Positions 46,540-56,755 are shown, counted from the first letter of the stretch. The stretch is 64,000 bases of DNA from Sphingomonas sp. Leaf21 (GCF_916858675.1 NZ_CAKASM010000004.1:153237-217236); one strand, 5' to 3'. Made by a program: numbers and translations. Notes: generated from the sequence alone by a model not told the origin.

Positions 46540-49035
46540 TCACGGCGTCCGGCCCCGGTCGGCGAGCGCGGCGAAGGCGTTGCCGGGGCGCGCGGCGACG
46601 CGCGGGGCGGGGCGCGCGGGTGGGCGGCCGCGCCAGATCCAGCGGGGCGGCCCGCCTTCGGTCGCGGCGGCGACCTTGCGGAATCCGAGATCGCCCATCA
46701 GCCGGTCGAGTGTCGCAGCCTCCAGCCCGATCGAGGTGGCCAGCCCCGCATCCGGCGCAAAGGGACCACGCCCGGCGCGTGCGTCATGCGCGGCGCGTGC
46801 GATCCGTTCGACCAGATCGACCCGAACCGCCTGATCGCCCAGCGGCCGGAACCCGGAGGCGACGCTCCGCCCCGGCTCGTCGCGGCGCAAGGTGGTCGCG
46901 CCGATCCGTGCCAGCTGGGGGCTCTGCCCCCACAATGTCATCAGCGTCCGCCGCCAGGCCGCCGCCGCTGGCTTGAGCAGGCGCGGGTCGAAAATGTCGA
47001 GCGTTCCGATCGTGATGCCCATCGCGCGAAGGCGTCGCCGTTCCTCGACCGACAGCGCGTCGATCATGAGGCGCAGCGGCTGGCGCGGCACGATGCCGCC
47101 CGCATCCTCCAGCGCGGCGGCGACGGCGCGCAGCGCGGGAGAGGCCCTGGCCTCGCGCGCCAGTGCGGCCAGCCGGACGAGCGCGGGCACCTGCCGATCG
47201 AGCGACCGTGCGACCCAGCCATCGAGCCGCGCCTTGACCCGCTCCCGCATCGACTGGCCCAGGCAGTCCAGATCGCGCTCCAGCCGTACCACCGGCCGCC
47301 CCAGTGACGGCCCGGCAACCAGCTTCGCGATGCCGTGCCCGTCCCAGACCAGCCGATCGTCCGCCACCGTGATCGCATCATGCTCCGCGGCGATCAGCAT
47401 TTCGGCACGCCGGGACCGCTCGGCGCCCAGCCGCTTCTCGGCGGCGGCGAGCAGCAGCCTCTTGTCGTTCGCCCGCGCCCCCGCCTCGACGGTGAAACGG
47501 AACCCCTCCAGCCGCCCGATCGGGTGATCCTCGACCAGCACCTCGCCTTCGGGCCCGATGGTTACGGGCAGCGCACCCGCATCCGCGCCGATGCGGCGGA
47601 TCAGCGCGGTCGTCCGCTTGTCGACGAAACGCTGGGTCAGGCTGGTGTGCAGACCGTCGGACAGCCGCTCCTCGATCTCGCGCGTGCGCTCGGCCCAGTG
47701 TTTCGGATCGGCCAGCCAGTCGGCACGCTGCGCGATATAGGCCCAGCTCCGGATCGCGGAGAGCCGACCCGCCAGCGTCTCGACATCGCCCGCCATGCTG
47801 TCCAGCCGCGCGATCTCGTCGGCGAACCACTGGTGCGGGACATGACCAAGCCCCTCCGACAGATGCCCGAACACGCGCGACACGAAACGGGCATGGGGGT
47901 CGATGCCGACTTTCCGGAAATCGGGAATGCCGCACGCCGCCCAGAGCCGTGCGACCATGGCGGGCCGCCGCACCCGGTCGCGGACCCAGGGTTCGTCGGC
48001 GAGGCGTTTCAACACCTGCAGATCGGTGGCGAGCGGCGCGGCGCGGAGCACGCCGGGTTCGGGCTTGCGCTCCAGCGTCCTGATCAGTGTGTCGATGCTC
48101 GACAGGTCGGGATCGCCGTCGCGCCAGTAGAGATGGTCGAGTCGGGGGAAGCGATGTTCCTCGATCGCCAGCATCTCCTCGGGCAGGAAGGCGTCGGGGC
48201 CTTCCCCCGCCAGCGCGCCGAAGGTGCCGTCGCGGTGGTGCCGCCCCGCGCGTCCGGCGATCTGCGCCATCTCCGCGACGGTCAGGCGACGACGGCGGCG
48301 GCCGTCGAACTTGTGAAGCCCGGCAAAGGCGACATGCGCGACATCCATGTTCAGGCCCATGCCGATCGCGTCGGTGGCGACGAGGTAATCCACCTCGCCC
48401 GCCTGGAACATCTCCACCTGTGCATTGCGCGTGCGCGGGGACAGTGCGCCCATCACCACCGCCGCGCCGCCACGCAGACGGCGGAGCATCTCGGCGACGG
48501 CATAGACCTCCTCCGCCGAGAAGGCGACGATCGCGGATCGCTTGGGCAACCGGCTGATCTTCCTGGCGCCCGCGTAGGAGAGCGTCGAGAAACGCGGCCT
48601 GGCGATGATCTCGGCATCCGGCACCAGCGCACGGATCATCGGCTTGAGCGCTTCGGAGCCCAGGATCATCGTCTCGTCGCGCCCGCGCATGTGCAGCAAC
48701 CGATCGGTAAAGACATGACCGCGCTCGGGATCGGCGCCCAGCTGCGCTTCGTCCAGCGCGACGAAGGCGACGTCGCGATCGGGCATGGATTCGGCGGTAC
48801 ACAGGAACCAGCGTGCGTCGGGCGGCACGATCTTTTCCTCGCCGGTGACCAGCGCGACCTGGCTCGCGCCCTTCAGCGCGACGACGCGGTCATAGACCTC
48901 ACGCGCCAGCAGCCGCAGGGGGAAGCCGATGATGCCGCTGCTATGCGCGCACATCCGCTCGATCGCGAGGTGCGTCTTGCCGGTGTTGGTCGGCCCGAGA
49001 ACGGCCGTCACGGCACCCGATACGCGACTGGTCAT
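46540..49035 (-). CDS. SUV3-like superfamily II RNA/DNA helicase
   Basis: An 831-residue helicase resembling mitochondrial SUV3, the RNA helicase partner of the degradosome, and conserved in alphaproteobacteria next to S4-fdxA-carD. Walker A GPTNTGKTH (14-22), DEAQ (95-98), SEALKPMIRAL, then MGLNMDVAHVAFAG and the motif VI region QIAGRAGRHHRDGTFG. About 400 extra C-terminal residues have no obvious domain, with a final basic, proline/alanine-rich tail (GRPPARPAPRVAARPG). The start at 49035 is the first conserved Met; earlier codons overlap promoter DNA. Confidence 0.9.
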   Translation of the reverse strand: MTSRVSGAVTAVLGPTNTGKTHLAIERMCAHSSGIIGFPLRLLAREVYDRVVALKGASQVALVTGEEKIVPPDARWFLCTAESMPDRDVAFVALDEAQLGADPERGHVFTDRLLHMRGRDETMILGSEALKPMIRALVPDAEIIARPRFSTLSYAGARKISRLPKRSAIVAFSAEEVYAVAEMLRRLRGGAAVVMGALSPRTRNAQVEMFQAGEVDYLVATDAIGMGLNMDVAHVAFAGLHKFDGRRRRRLTVAEMAQIAGRAGRHHRDGTFGALAGEGPDAFLPEEMLAIEEHRFPRLDHLYWRDGDPDLSSIDTLIRTLERKPEPGVLRAAPLATDLQVLKRLADEPWVRDRVRRPAMVARLWAACGIPDFRKVGIDPHARFVSRVFGHLSEGLGHVPHQWFADEIARLDSMAGDVETLAGRLSAIRSWAYIAQRADWLADPKHWAERTREIEERLSDGLHTSLTQRFVDKRTTALIRRIGADAGALPVTIGPEGEVLVEDHPIGRLEGFRFTVEAGARANDKRLLLAAAEKRLGAERSRRAEMLIAAEHDAITVADDRLVWDGHGIAKLVAGPSLGRPVVRLERDLDCLGQSMRERVKARLDGWVARSLDRQVPALVRLAALAREARASPALRAVAAALEDAGGIVPRQPLRLMIDALSVEERRRLRAMGITIGTLDIFDPRLLKPAAAAWRRTLMTLWGQSPQLARIGATTLRRDEPGRSVASGFRPLGDQAVRVDLVERIARAAHDARAGRGPFAPDAGLATSIGLEAATLDRLMGDLGFRKVAAATEGGPPRWIWRGRPPARPAPRVAARPGNAFAALADRGRTP

Positions 49036-49264
49036 GAACCCTACATCGGGCTTCGCGCAGTCGGTTGCAACGGCATGAAGCAAGTTGGCGGCAAGTTGAT
49101 CCCGCCGTGCCGACATTCGGCCCGGTCCGGCCACGTTTTGCCGCAGCAGCGGGGCAGGGGAGCGCGCGGCGTTTGACTTTGATCCCCCGCGCTTTCAACC
49201 CGATGGCCGTGCGCCGGGGGGATCGGCGACAGAGATCGACGATAGACGGACGCACCGCTTCACC

Positions 49265-50740
49265 ATGTTCCTGGCCAGTGACGACGCATTCCTCGTATCC
49301 GGCGGCACCGCCGCGCGACCGATCGGCGGTGGCTTGCCGCTGGCCCCGATCGGACGACTGGCGCGCTGGCGACTGGCGGCGCGCGGGATCGACTGGGTGC
49401 CCGATCTGGGTGCGCGGATCGGCAGCCGCGACTGGTGGCGGGGGCTTGCGACCTGTTCGACGCTCTGCGCCGCGACGATCGCGATGGCGCCCGGCTTCCA
49501 TCAACGCATTCCGGCCACCGGCCCCGCGCCGCTGACCGGGGAGGCGTGGACGAATGCCCGGGCACAGGCGATCACGCCGCTCGCGCTGGGTGCGGACAGC
49601 GGACGCCGCCTGGCGGCGGGCGATCTGGTCGAGCATCTCGCCGAGGCGCCCGAGCGGCCCAGCGTCGAACTGTCCGCCACGGTCGGGGCGGGCGACCAGC
49701 TCGCCCGTGTCCTGCAACGCGCGGGTATCGCACGGGATCAGGCACGCGCCGCCGCCGATCTGGTCGACCAGGCAACCGATGGCGAGGCGATCGCCTCCGG
49801 CACCCGTGTCGCCCTCACCTTGGGACGACGGCCGAGCCGGACGATGGCGCGCCCACTCGAGGCGATGAAACTGCGCGCGCGGTTCGATCTCGCCGTGACG
49901 CTGACCCGCACGCCGCAGGGCTTCGCGATGGCGCGGCAGCCGATCGCGGTCGATCGCACGCCCCTTCGCCTCCAGGGGCTGGTCGGTGCCAGCCTCTATC
50001 GCTCGGTTCGCGCCGCCGGGGCACCGGCCAAGGCGGTCGAGGCCTATATCAAGGCGCTGTCCTCGCATGTCTCGGTCGGACGCGACCTGCGTCGATCGGA
50101 CAGCTTCGACCTGATCATCGAACGCGAACGCGCCGCCACCGGGGAGACCCGGCTGGGCAAGCTGTTGCTCGCGGGGCTCGATCATGGTGGCCGCAAGGTG
50201 CAGCTCGCAAGGCTGGCGGGCGATGACGACGACGGTCAATGGTACGACGTCAAGGGCCAGAGCGAGCGGCGCGGCGGCATGGGTATGCCGGTCGCGGGAC
50301 GAATCACCAGCTCCTATGGCAAGCGGATGCACCCGATCCTGGGCTTCATGCGGATGCACAAGGGCACCGATATCGGCGCGCCCTATGGCTCGCCGATCCA
50401 CGCGATCATGGACGGCGTCGTCCAGTTCGCGGGGCGCTCGGGCGGCTATGGCAATTTCATCAAGCTGTCGCACGGCGGCGGGGTCGCGAGCGGCTATGGC
50501 CATATGAGCCGCTTCGCCGTCCGGTCGGGCGCGCGGGTCAGGCAGGGGCAGGTCATCGGCTATGTCGGCTCGACCGGCATGTCGACCGGCCCGCACCTCC
50601 ATTGGGAAGTCTGGAAGAACGGGGTGACGGTCAACCCCCGCACGCTGAAGCTGACCAGCGTCGCACTGCTCTCGGGCGCCAAGCTGCGCGCCTTCCGGCA
50701 CGAGGTGCAAAGCCTGTTGGCGGTTAAGCCCGGGCGTTAA
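49265..50740 (+). CDS. M23-family peptidoglycan endopeptidase
   Basis: A 491-residue envelope protein. An N-terminal membrane segment (TCSTLCAATIAMAPGF, about 63-79) anchors a long extracytoplasmic region with OapA/LysM-like part (VGAGDQLARVLQRAGI, about 141-156) and the LytM domain. Zinc ligands His365 and Asp369 (HKGTDIG) and His446 (HLHW) are intact, so it should be an active DD-endopeptidase trimming cross-links. It is divergent from the SUV3-like helicase with a 229-bp gap. Confidence 0.9.
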   Translation: MFLASDDAFLVSGGTAARPIGGGLPLAPIGRLARWRLAARGIDWVPDLGARIGSRDWWRGLATCSTLCAATIAMAPGFHQRIPATGPAPLTGEAWTNARAQAITPLALGADSGRRLAAGDLVEHLAEAPERPSVELSATVGAGDQLARVLQRAGIARDQARAAADLVDQATDGEAIASGTRVALTLGRRPSRTMARPLEAMKLRARFDLAVTLTRTPQGFAMARQPIAVDRTPLRLQGLVGASLYRSVRAAGAPAKAVEAYIKALSSHVSVGRDLRRSDSFDLIIERERAATGETRLGKLLLAGLDHGGRKVQLARLAGDDDDGQWYDVKGQSERRGGMGMPVAGRITSSYGKRMHPILGFMRMHKGTDIGAPYGSPIHAIMDGVVQFAGRSGGYGNFIKLSHGGGVASGYGHMSRFAVRSGARVRQGQVIGYVGSTGMSTGPHLHWEVWKNGVTVNPRTLKLTSVALLSGAKLRAFRHEVQSLLAVKPGR

Positions 50741-51086
50741 TAGCCTCGTCGCCGAGGTCCGCCGACCCCCTGCACGATCATTGCGGAACCGATCGACCCG
50801 CGGGCCGCGTCGCCTTCGTTCGTCACCAGCCAGCAGCGGAATGGCACAAGGCCGATCACGCCTTGGGCGGCCGTGAATAGATGGCGGGACGCTCCGATAT
50901 GCCTGTCGGCGATGACGGTAAATTCGGCGATTGAAGTTAACGATGATGACGTCATCGACATGTTCAGGGTTGTCGTAAAATGGCAACACATGTCATCGAT
51001 CTGCAATGATGACGTTGTTTTCATTGGTGATGCGGTAACCGGGGACTGATCCTTGCAGCATGTTTTGCTTGCTGAAAGGCCACACC
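50741..51086. promoter_or_regulatory. Regulatory region upstream of the TonB-dependent receptor
   Basis: 346 bp without a gene. The palindrome GATGACGTCATC (50945-50956) and a separate inverted pair GTCATC (50992-50997) / GATGAC (51008-51013), plus GATGAC starting at 51008, give four GATGAC half-sites within 70 bp. They lie 75-140 bp before the receptor's ATG. This is a plausible operator cluster for a regulator that I cannot name. Confidence 0.5.
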
Positions 51087-54000
51087 ATGTTTCCTGGCTC
51101 TCGAAAAATCCTCGGAACGGCGTCGGTCCTCGCCATGGCCTTCGTCGCAGCGACGGCGGCGCAGGCGCAGGAGACCCAGGCGGATACGCCGCCCGCCAAC
51201 GGCCCGGTGACGACGCCCGACACGCCTAGGCAAGCCGCGCAATCGGGCGATGTCGTCGTCACGGGCACGCGTACCGGCAGCAAGGTGGCGGACCAGCCGA
51301 TCACCGCGGTCACCGGCGACAGCATCGTCAACCAGGGCTTCACCCAGATCGGCCAGGCGCTGACGCTCCAGCCGCAGTTCGGCGTTCCCGCCAACAGCAC
51401 GGTCGGGTCGCAGGGCAGCTATGGCGCGGGCCAGTCGTTCAGCAACCTCTACAATCTCGGTGCCCAGCGTACCCTGACGCTGGTCAACGGCTCGCGCTTC
51501 GTCTCGGCCGCGACCTCCAGCGTGTTCGGCGCCTCGGTCGGCACCCCGGTCGATCTGGGCCAGATCGCACCCGCCTTGGTCGATCGCATCGACGTGGTGT
51601 CGGTCGGTGGCGCGCCCATCTATGGCTCGGACGCGATCGCGGGCACGGTCAACATCATCCTCAAGAAGAACTTCGAGGGGATCGACCTGACCGGCAGCAA
51701 CGGCATTTCCGAAAAGGGCGATGGCGCGGACAGCAACGTCTCGCTGCTGCTCGGCAAGAATTTCGCCGACGGGCGCGGGAACATCACCTTCAACGCCTAT
51801 TACGATCATCAGGACGGCATGACCTCCGCCGCCCGGTTCGTGACGAGTGCGGATGCGCCGTTCCTTGGCCGGACGACGAGCTCCACCGGACCGTCCAGAA
51901 TCGCCTATTTCGGCGGCGATCGCTTCTCGGTGGTCAGCAACACCGGTATCCCGCTCGCCCTGGACAATATTCCGTTCAACGGGACGTCGCCGGGGGGTGC
52001 CGCAGACCCGATTTTTGGTGTGCCCTATCAAGCCATCACCAATGGTGCGGGCGCGGCGATGGTATTCAACCGGGCGGGGCAGCTCGTTCCGTTCCAGCAT
52101 GGAACGGTCGTGGGCAGCCTGACCGACGAGGCGGGCGGTGACGGCTTCCGGGTCGGAGATTATGGTAACCTGCTGACCAACAGCCAGCGTATTCAGGGCG
52201 TGTTGCTGGGCCATTATGATTTCAGCGATCACATCCGCTTCCACGCCGAGGCATGGGCTAGTCGCAATATCGCGACCAACACGGCCTCCCAGCCCTTGTA
52301 CAATACCGCGCTCTTCTCGCTGCCTGGTGGTGCGGGCACGCCCAGCGGGAATTACGTCGTATCGTCGACCAACCCCTATCTGAGCGCGGCCGATCAGGCG
52401 ACGATCCAGACGTCGCTGGCGGCGGCGGGGCAACCGACAAATCAGTTCTACCTCGCGCGTGCGAATACGGACCTTTACGATGGTGCCTTCACCACGCGGT
52501 CCTCGCTGGCCCGCGGCGTGGCTGGCCTCGATGGCGATTTCGCGATCGGCACCCACAATTTCACGTGGGAAGGCACGGTCACCTACGGTCAGGTCAATAC
52601 CACGTCGAGTCAGCCCGGCCTCGTCTGGCAGAACATCCAGAATGCCGTGAACGCGGTCGTGGGCGCCAATGGGCAGATCACCTGCGCGCCTGGTTATACC
52701 AATGCACCGATCGCGACGCTCAGCAGTAGCTGCGCGCCGCTCAACATCTTCGGCACCGGCAATGTCAGTCAGGCGGCGCTCAACTATATCAATGCGCCCG
52801 CCATCAGCCGACAGGTCAACAAGCAGTTCGATGCGATCGTCGACATCAAGGGCACCCTCGCGCATCTGCCCGCTGGTGATCTGAACGCCGTGATCGGCGG
52901 CGAAATCCGCCGCGAGAGCCAGGCTTTCGATCCGGGTGCTTTTTTCGCCGGGACGTACAGCCAATATGCGGCCGTCGCCCCCGTGCAGGGTTCCTATTAT
53001 ACGCATGAGGCCTTTACCGAGGTCACGGTCCCCGTCCTGTCACCCGACATGCACATCCCACTCTTGCGCGAGCTGACGCTTCATGGTGCGGCCCGCTATA
53101 CCGACAATTCGCTCAACGGTGGTTTCTGGTCGTATACGGGCGGTGGCAACTGGTCGCCCTTCAAGGGGCTGACCCTGCGCGGCAACTATACCCGGTCGTT
53201 CCGCGCACCATCGATCACGGAGGCCTTCGCGCCGATCGCGACGAGCTTCGAATATGGTAACGATCCGTGCGACCCGCAGTTCGTCAACGGCGGATCCAGT
53301 CCGGCAACGCGTGCCAAGAACTGCGCGGCGGCCGGGGTGCCCACCGATCCCCAAAAATTCACGTCGCTGATCACCAACGCGACCGTCACCGGACTAGCTG
53401 GCGGCAATCCCAATCTCGCCAACGAGGTGGCCAACAGCTGGACCGTGGGCGGCCAATATGAAGCGCCGTTCCTGCCCGGATTCGTGATCAACGCCGACTA
53501 TATTCACATCGACATCAAGAACGAGATCGTTCAGCCCGGCATCCAGAGCATCATGCAGGCCTGCTACGACTCGCCCAGCTACCCCAACTCGCCATTCTGC
53601 TCGTCGTTCACTCGTGATCCGACCAGTCATCAGATCACCGCTTTCACCGACACCTTCCTGAACATCGCGTCGCAAAACTATCGTGCCGCACAGGTTTCGG
53701 CCCGCTACACGCTGAAGCTCGATCGCCTCGGCCTGCCGGAGGGGGCGGGCCAGCTGAACCTGAGTTCCAACTATCTGCACGAGTTCAAGAACCAGTCGGT
53801 GGTAGGGACCGGCAGCACGCAATATGCGCTGGGTGCGATCGGCGAACCAGCGAATGCGGTGACGTCGATGATCGACTGGCAGACGCCGCGCTTCGACTGG
53901 TCCTGGACGGTCGTCTATAACGGACCGACGAAGGTCAATCCCAACAATCCGGCCAGCAACTATCAATATTATGGCGTGTCGCCCTATTGGATGGTCAACA

Positions 54001-54170
54001 CGTCGATGGGCGTGATCGTCAACGATCACTTCCGCTTGCGCGCCATCGTCAACAATCCGTTCAATCTGGGCGTGACCTATGCGGGTCCGGTGCCGGAGTT
54101 CAGCACGAACAAGGCATGGGATGCGGTGTTCGGCCGCAGCTATCGCATCAGCGCCGAGGTGAAGTTCTAA
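51087..54170 (+). CDS. TonB-dependent receptor
   Basis: A 1027-residue outer-membrane gated channel energised by TonB. Signal peptide (MFPGSRKILGTASVLAMAFVAATAAQAQ), then the TonB box/plug region (GDVVVTGTRTGSK, about 53-65) and plug motifs (RTLTLVNGSRF, IAPALVDRIDVVSVGGAPIYGSDAIAGTVNIILKK in parts). A 22-stranded barrel follows, ending AEVKF. The barrel fits the DUF/OMR family of receptors without a recognisable STN domain. The ligand is not predictable. GAAAGG (51075-51080) precedes the ATG. It is not adjacent to the glycosidases at 31-39 kb. Confidence 0.93.
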   Translation: MFPGSRKILGTASVLAMAFVAATAAQAQETQADTPPANGPVTTPDTPRQAAQSGDVVVTGTRTGSKVADQPITAVTGDSIVNQGFTQIGQALTLQPQFGVPANSTVGSQGSYGAGQSFSNLYNLGAQRTLTLVNGSRFVSAATSSVFGASVGTPVDLGQIAPALVDRIDVVSVGGAPIYGSDAIAGTVNIILKKNFEGIDLTGSNGISEKGDGADSNVSLLLGKNFADGRGNITFNAYYDHQDGMTSAARFVTSADAPFLGRTTSSTGPSRIAYFGGDRFSVVSNTGIPLALDNIPFNGTSPGGAADPIFGVPYQAITNGAGAAMVFNRAGQLVPFQHGTVVGSLTDEAGGDGFRVGDYGNLLTNSQRIQGVLLGHYDFSDHIRFHAEAWASRNIATNTASQPLYNTALFSLPGGAGTPSGNYVVSSTNPYLSAADQATIQTSLAAAGQPTNQFYLARANTDLYDGAFTTRSSLARGVAGLDGDFAIGTHNFTWEGTVTYGQVNTTSSQPGLVWQNIQNAVNAVVGANGQITCAPGYTNAPIATLSSSCAPLNIFGTGNVSQAALNYINAPAISRQVNKQFDAIVDIKGTLAHLPAGDLNAVIGGEIRRESQAFDPGAFFAGTYSQYAAVAPVQGSYYTHEAFTEVTVPVLSPDMHIPLLRELTLHGAARYTDNSLNGGFWSYTGGGNWSPFKGLTLRGNYTRSFRAPSITEAFAPIATSFEYGNDPCDPQFVNGGSSPATRAKNCAAAGVPTDPQKFTSLITNATVTGLAGGNPNLANEVANSWTVGGQYEAPFLPGFVINADYIHIDIKNEIVQPGIQSIMQACYDSPSYPNSPFCSSFTRDPTSHQITAFTDTFLNIASQNYRAAQVSARYTLKLDRLGLPEGAGQLNLSSNYLHEFKNQSVVGTGSTQYALGAIGEPANAVTSMIDWQTPRFDWSWTVVYNGPTKVNPNNPASNYQYYGVSPYWMVNTSMGVIVNDHFRLRAIVNNPFNLGVTYAGPVPEFSTNKAWDAVFGRSYRISAEVKF

Positions 54171-54182
54171 GGCGGTTGCTAA

Positions 54183-54219
54183 CTCTTCCCTCTCCCCTCG
54201 CAAAGGGGAGAGGGAAGAG
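54183..54219. terminator. Perfect 16-bp hairpin between convergent genes
   Basis: CTCTTCCCTCTCCCCT (54183-54198) and AGGGGAGAGGGAAGAG (54204-54219) form a perfect stem with a 5-nt loop, between the TonB receptor and the HerA ATPase gene. It is similar in style to the repeats at 13.8 kb. No T-tract, so it probably blocks read-through or stabilises 3' ends. Confidence 0.6.
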
Positions 54220-54226
54220 CGGGCGG

Positions 54227-55864
54227 CTATTTCCCCGCCATTCGCCAGCGCGCGACCGTTTCCGTCAGCACGGCCTCGCCGCGTGCCGGGGTGGCCCAGA
54301 CGGCGGAGATCTTCATGTCGTTGGAGGCGGGGCGGCGGTCCTCCTCCAGATTGTCGAGGCTGGCGCGCATCGGGAACATCACGCCCTCGCCCGACAGGAT
54401 CGCCTCGCGGTTGCGCAGTGCCGAGATGGTGTCGAGCAGCCCGCGCCCGCCCTCGGGCATCGCCGCGCGCACCATCGCCTGATCGCGTTCGTTGTTGAGT
54501 CGCATCGCGATGATCGTGCCGCACTGCGACAACACGCCTTCGGCCAGATCGGACGGCCTCTGGGTCACGAGCCCCAGCGAGACGCCATATTTGCGCCCCT
54601 CCTTGGCGATCCGCGACAGGACGCGACCGACCGCCGATTCCTGTTCGGCGCGCGCCGGGATGTAGCGATGCGCCTCTTCGCACACGATCAGGACGGGGCG
54701 GCGTTCCTCGGGCGGCGACCAGATGGCATGGTCGAAGATCATCCGTGCGAGCACCGACACCACCACGCTGGTCACGTCGGAGGGCACGCCGGACACGTCG
54801 ATGATCGAGATGGGACGACCGGCGCCGGGCATGCGCAGGATGCGGCTGAGGAAACTCGCCATCGTGTCGGCGACCAGCATGCCGGAGAACATGAAGGCAT
54901 AGCGCGGATCGCCCTTCACCTCCTCGATCTTGGCCTTGAGGCGAAGATAGGGGCCGTTGTCGGTGCTGCGGTCCAGCTTGCCCATCTCCTGCGACAACAG
55001 CGTGGTCAGGTCCGACAGGAGATAGGGGATCGGCGTATCGACGGTGACGCGCGGCAGGTCCTGCGCGGCGCGGTTGCGCATACGCGCGGCGACCAGACAG
55101 CGGGCGAGGACATCGGCATCGGTCTGGCGGTCCGCGGGGCTCGCGGTCAGCAGGATCTCGCAATGCTCCTCGAAGTTCATCAGCCAATAGGGCATTCGCA
55201 GGTTGCCGACATCGTGGATCTGCCCGGTGTCGCGAAACGCGCTGGCATACTCGCCGTGCGGATCGATCATCACGATATGCCCCTGCGGCGCCAGTTCGCA
55301 GATCCGGTGCAGGATCATCGCGGTCGCGGTCGACTTGCCGGTGCCGGTCGAGCCCAGCATCGCGAAATGGCGGCCGAGCAGCGCGTCGATCGCCAGCGTC
55401 GCTGGCACGCTGCGCGCCGGATGGACGGTGCCGATCCGGATCGTCGCGGTGTGGCGGTTGGCATGGATTCCCGCCAGCTCGGCATTGGTGAGCGCGTGGA
55501 TGGTCGCGCCGGGCAGCGGATAGGCGGTGACGCCGCGACGGAATCCGTACATCTCACCGGTTTCGGCATGGCGCATGCCCTCGCCCATCAGGTCGATATC
55601 GGTGGCGATCGCGGCGGCGTCGCTGGTCGGATCGAGCGTCAGCGCGCGGATCGATCCGATGATCCAGCGATCGTCGCGGCCGATCTTGACCGGCATCGCG
55701 ACCTGCCCCGCCGCCGCCAGCACGGGATCGTCATGCCCGGCGAGCGCGGCGATCGCCTCGCGGTCGAGGACGATCTGTCCGCTTGAGCCGGCGATGCCGA
55801 GCAGCCAGCCGATGACCGGCGTGTCGGGGGAGGCAGTGAATTGCTCGGGCGAGGGAGAGTACAT
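54227..55864 (-). CDS. HerA-like ATPase (DUF87 family)
   Basis: A 545-residue HerA/FtsK-type hexameric ATPase. Walker A GSTGTGKST (171-179), Walker B VLIVCEEAH (391-399), arginine-finger-like region LSRIAKEGRKYGVSLGLVTQRPSDL (in parts). The N-terminal HAS-barrel-like region (about 1-150) fits HerA. HerA pairs with NurA nuclease in archaea and with partner effectors in several bacterial defence systems, but no NurA or other defence partner lies next to it. A stand-alone DNA translocase is likely. Confidence 0.85.
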   Translation of the reverse strand: MYSPSPEQFTASPDTPVIGWLLGIAGSSGQIVLDREAIAALAGHDDPVLAAAGQVAMPVKIGRDDRWIIGSIRALTLDPTSDAAAIATDIDLMGEGMRHAETGEMYGFRRGVTAYPLPGATIHALTNAELAGIHANRHTATIRIGTVHPARSVPATLAIDALLGRHFAMLGSTGTGKSTATAMILHRICELAPQGHIVMIDPHGEYASAFRDTGQIHDVGNLRMPYWLMNFEEHCEILLTASPADRQTDADVLARCLVAARMRNRAAQDLPRVTVDTPIPYLLSDLTTLLSQEMGKLDRSTDNGPYLRLKAKIEEVKGDPRYAFMFSGMLVADTMASFLSRILRMPGAGRPISIIDVSGVPSDVTSVVVSVLARMIFDHAIWSPPEERRPVLIVCEEAHRYIPARAEQESAVGRVLSRIAKEGRKYGVSLGLVTQRPSDLAEGVLSQCGTIIAMRLNNERDQAMVRAAMPEGGRGLLDTISALRNREAILSGEGVMFPMRASLDNLEEDRRPASNDMKISAVWATPARGEAVLTETVARWRMAGK

Positions 55865-55990
55865 GAGACGCGACCGTCCGATCCTGGGAGAAGGATCGTA
55901 TCCGATATCGGACGAACATTAAAATGCCGTATCCTCAATCGCCTAACCAGGCCGACCGGTATTCGCTCCTCCCCGGCGCGGGGAGCGGCC

Positions 55991-56755
55991 TCAGATACGC
56001 CGGGCGATCCAGCCTGCGGTCCAGCCGAGCAGGATCGACAGCGCCACGGCGGTCAGCCCGTAAGGGATGGCGGCGCGGTCGGCGGCGCGCGCGACGAAGC
56101 GTTCGAACCCCGATTTGCGGATGTCGATGTCGCGCACCGCGGCGGCGAGCACGCGGCCGTCGCGGATCAGGAAGGTCTCTGCGGTGAACCGGCCGACCGG
56201 GACGCGCGCGGGGATGGTCACGCGCGCGCGGTACAGCACGTCGTCGGTGATCTCGACGGCGCGCGGCGCCTCGACATACAGCCCGGCGCGGCGGCGCTGG
56301 TCGACCAGCCCGTTCTGGAACCGCGCCTGGACATCGGCGGGGGCGTTGGACGCCGGCGACAGCTGAAGGCTGTCGAGCCCCAGTTCGTAGATGGCGCGAG
56401 TCCGGTCGTCGACGATCCGCTCGATCGGACGCGAGGAGGCGATGGCGTAGAAGGACGGCGCGGACTGATACCGCAGCCGCCCCGCATTGACCCAGAGCCC
56501 GGCGATCTTCTCCTTCTCGCGGATCAGGATCGACTGGGTCGGGCCCTTCACCACCACCACGACGTCGGTCGGCCGGTCGCCGCTGGGCGGACGGCCACCG
56601 GGATAGAGGATCGCACCGAACAGCAGCAGTTCCGCGCCGGTGAAGCTATAGGCGATCTGGATATCGCGCTGCGATACGTCGGGGACGAGCACCGGCTTGG
56701 CCTGCGCCATCAATAGCGGCGACAGCAGCGCCAGCGCGGCGGCGGCGCGCCTCAT
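55991..56755 (-). CDS. TIGR02186 family protein (TSUP-associated)
   Basis: A 254-residue exported protein: signal peptide MRRAAAALALLSPLLMAQA, periplasmic domain (VSQRDIQIAYSFTGAELLLFGAI, VVVVVKGPTQSILIREKEKIAGLWVN in parts) and one C-terminal membrane segment (IPYGLTAVALSILLGWTAGWIARR). This family occurs next to TSUP permeases in alphaproteobacteria; its role is not established. It overlaps the TSUP gene by 4 bp, so they are coupled. A periplasmic accessory of the transporter is the natural inference. Confidence 0.85.
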   Translation of the reverse strand: MRRAAAALALLSPLLMAQAKPVLVPDVSQRDIQIAYSFTGAELLLFGAILYPGGRPPSGDRPTDVVVVVKGPTQSILIREKEKIAGLWVNAGRLRYQSAPSFYAIASSRPIERIVDDRTRAIYELGLDSLQLSPASNAPADVQARFQNGLVDQRRRAGLYVEAPRAVEITDDVLYRARVTIPARVPVGRFTAETFLIRDGRVLAAAVRDIDIRKSGFERFVARAADRAAIPYGLTAVALSILLGWTAGWIARRI

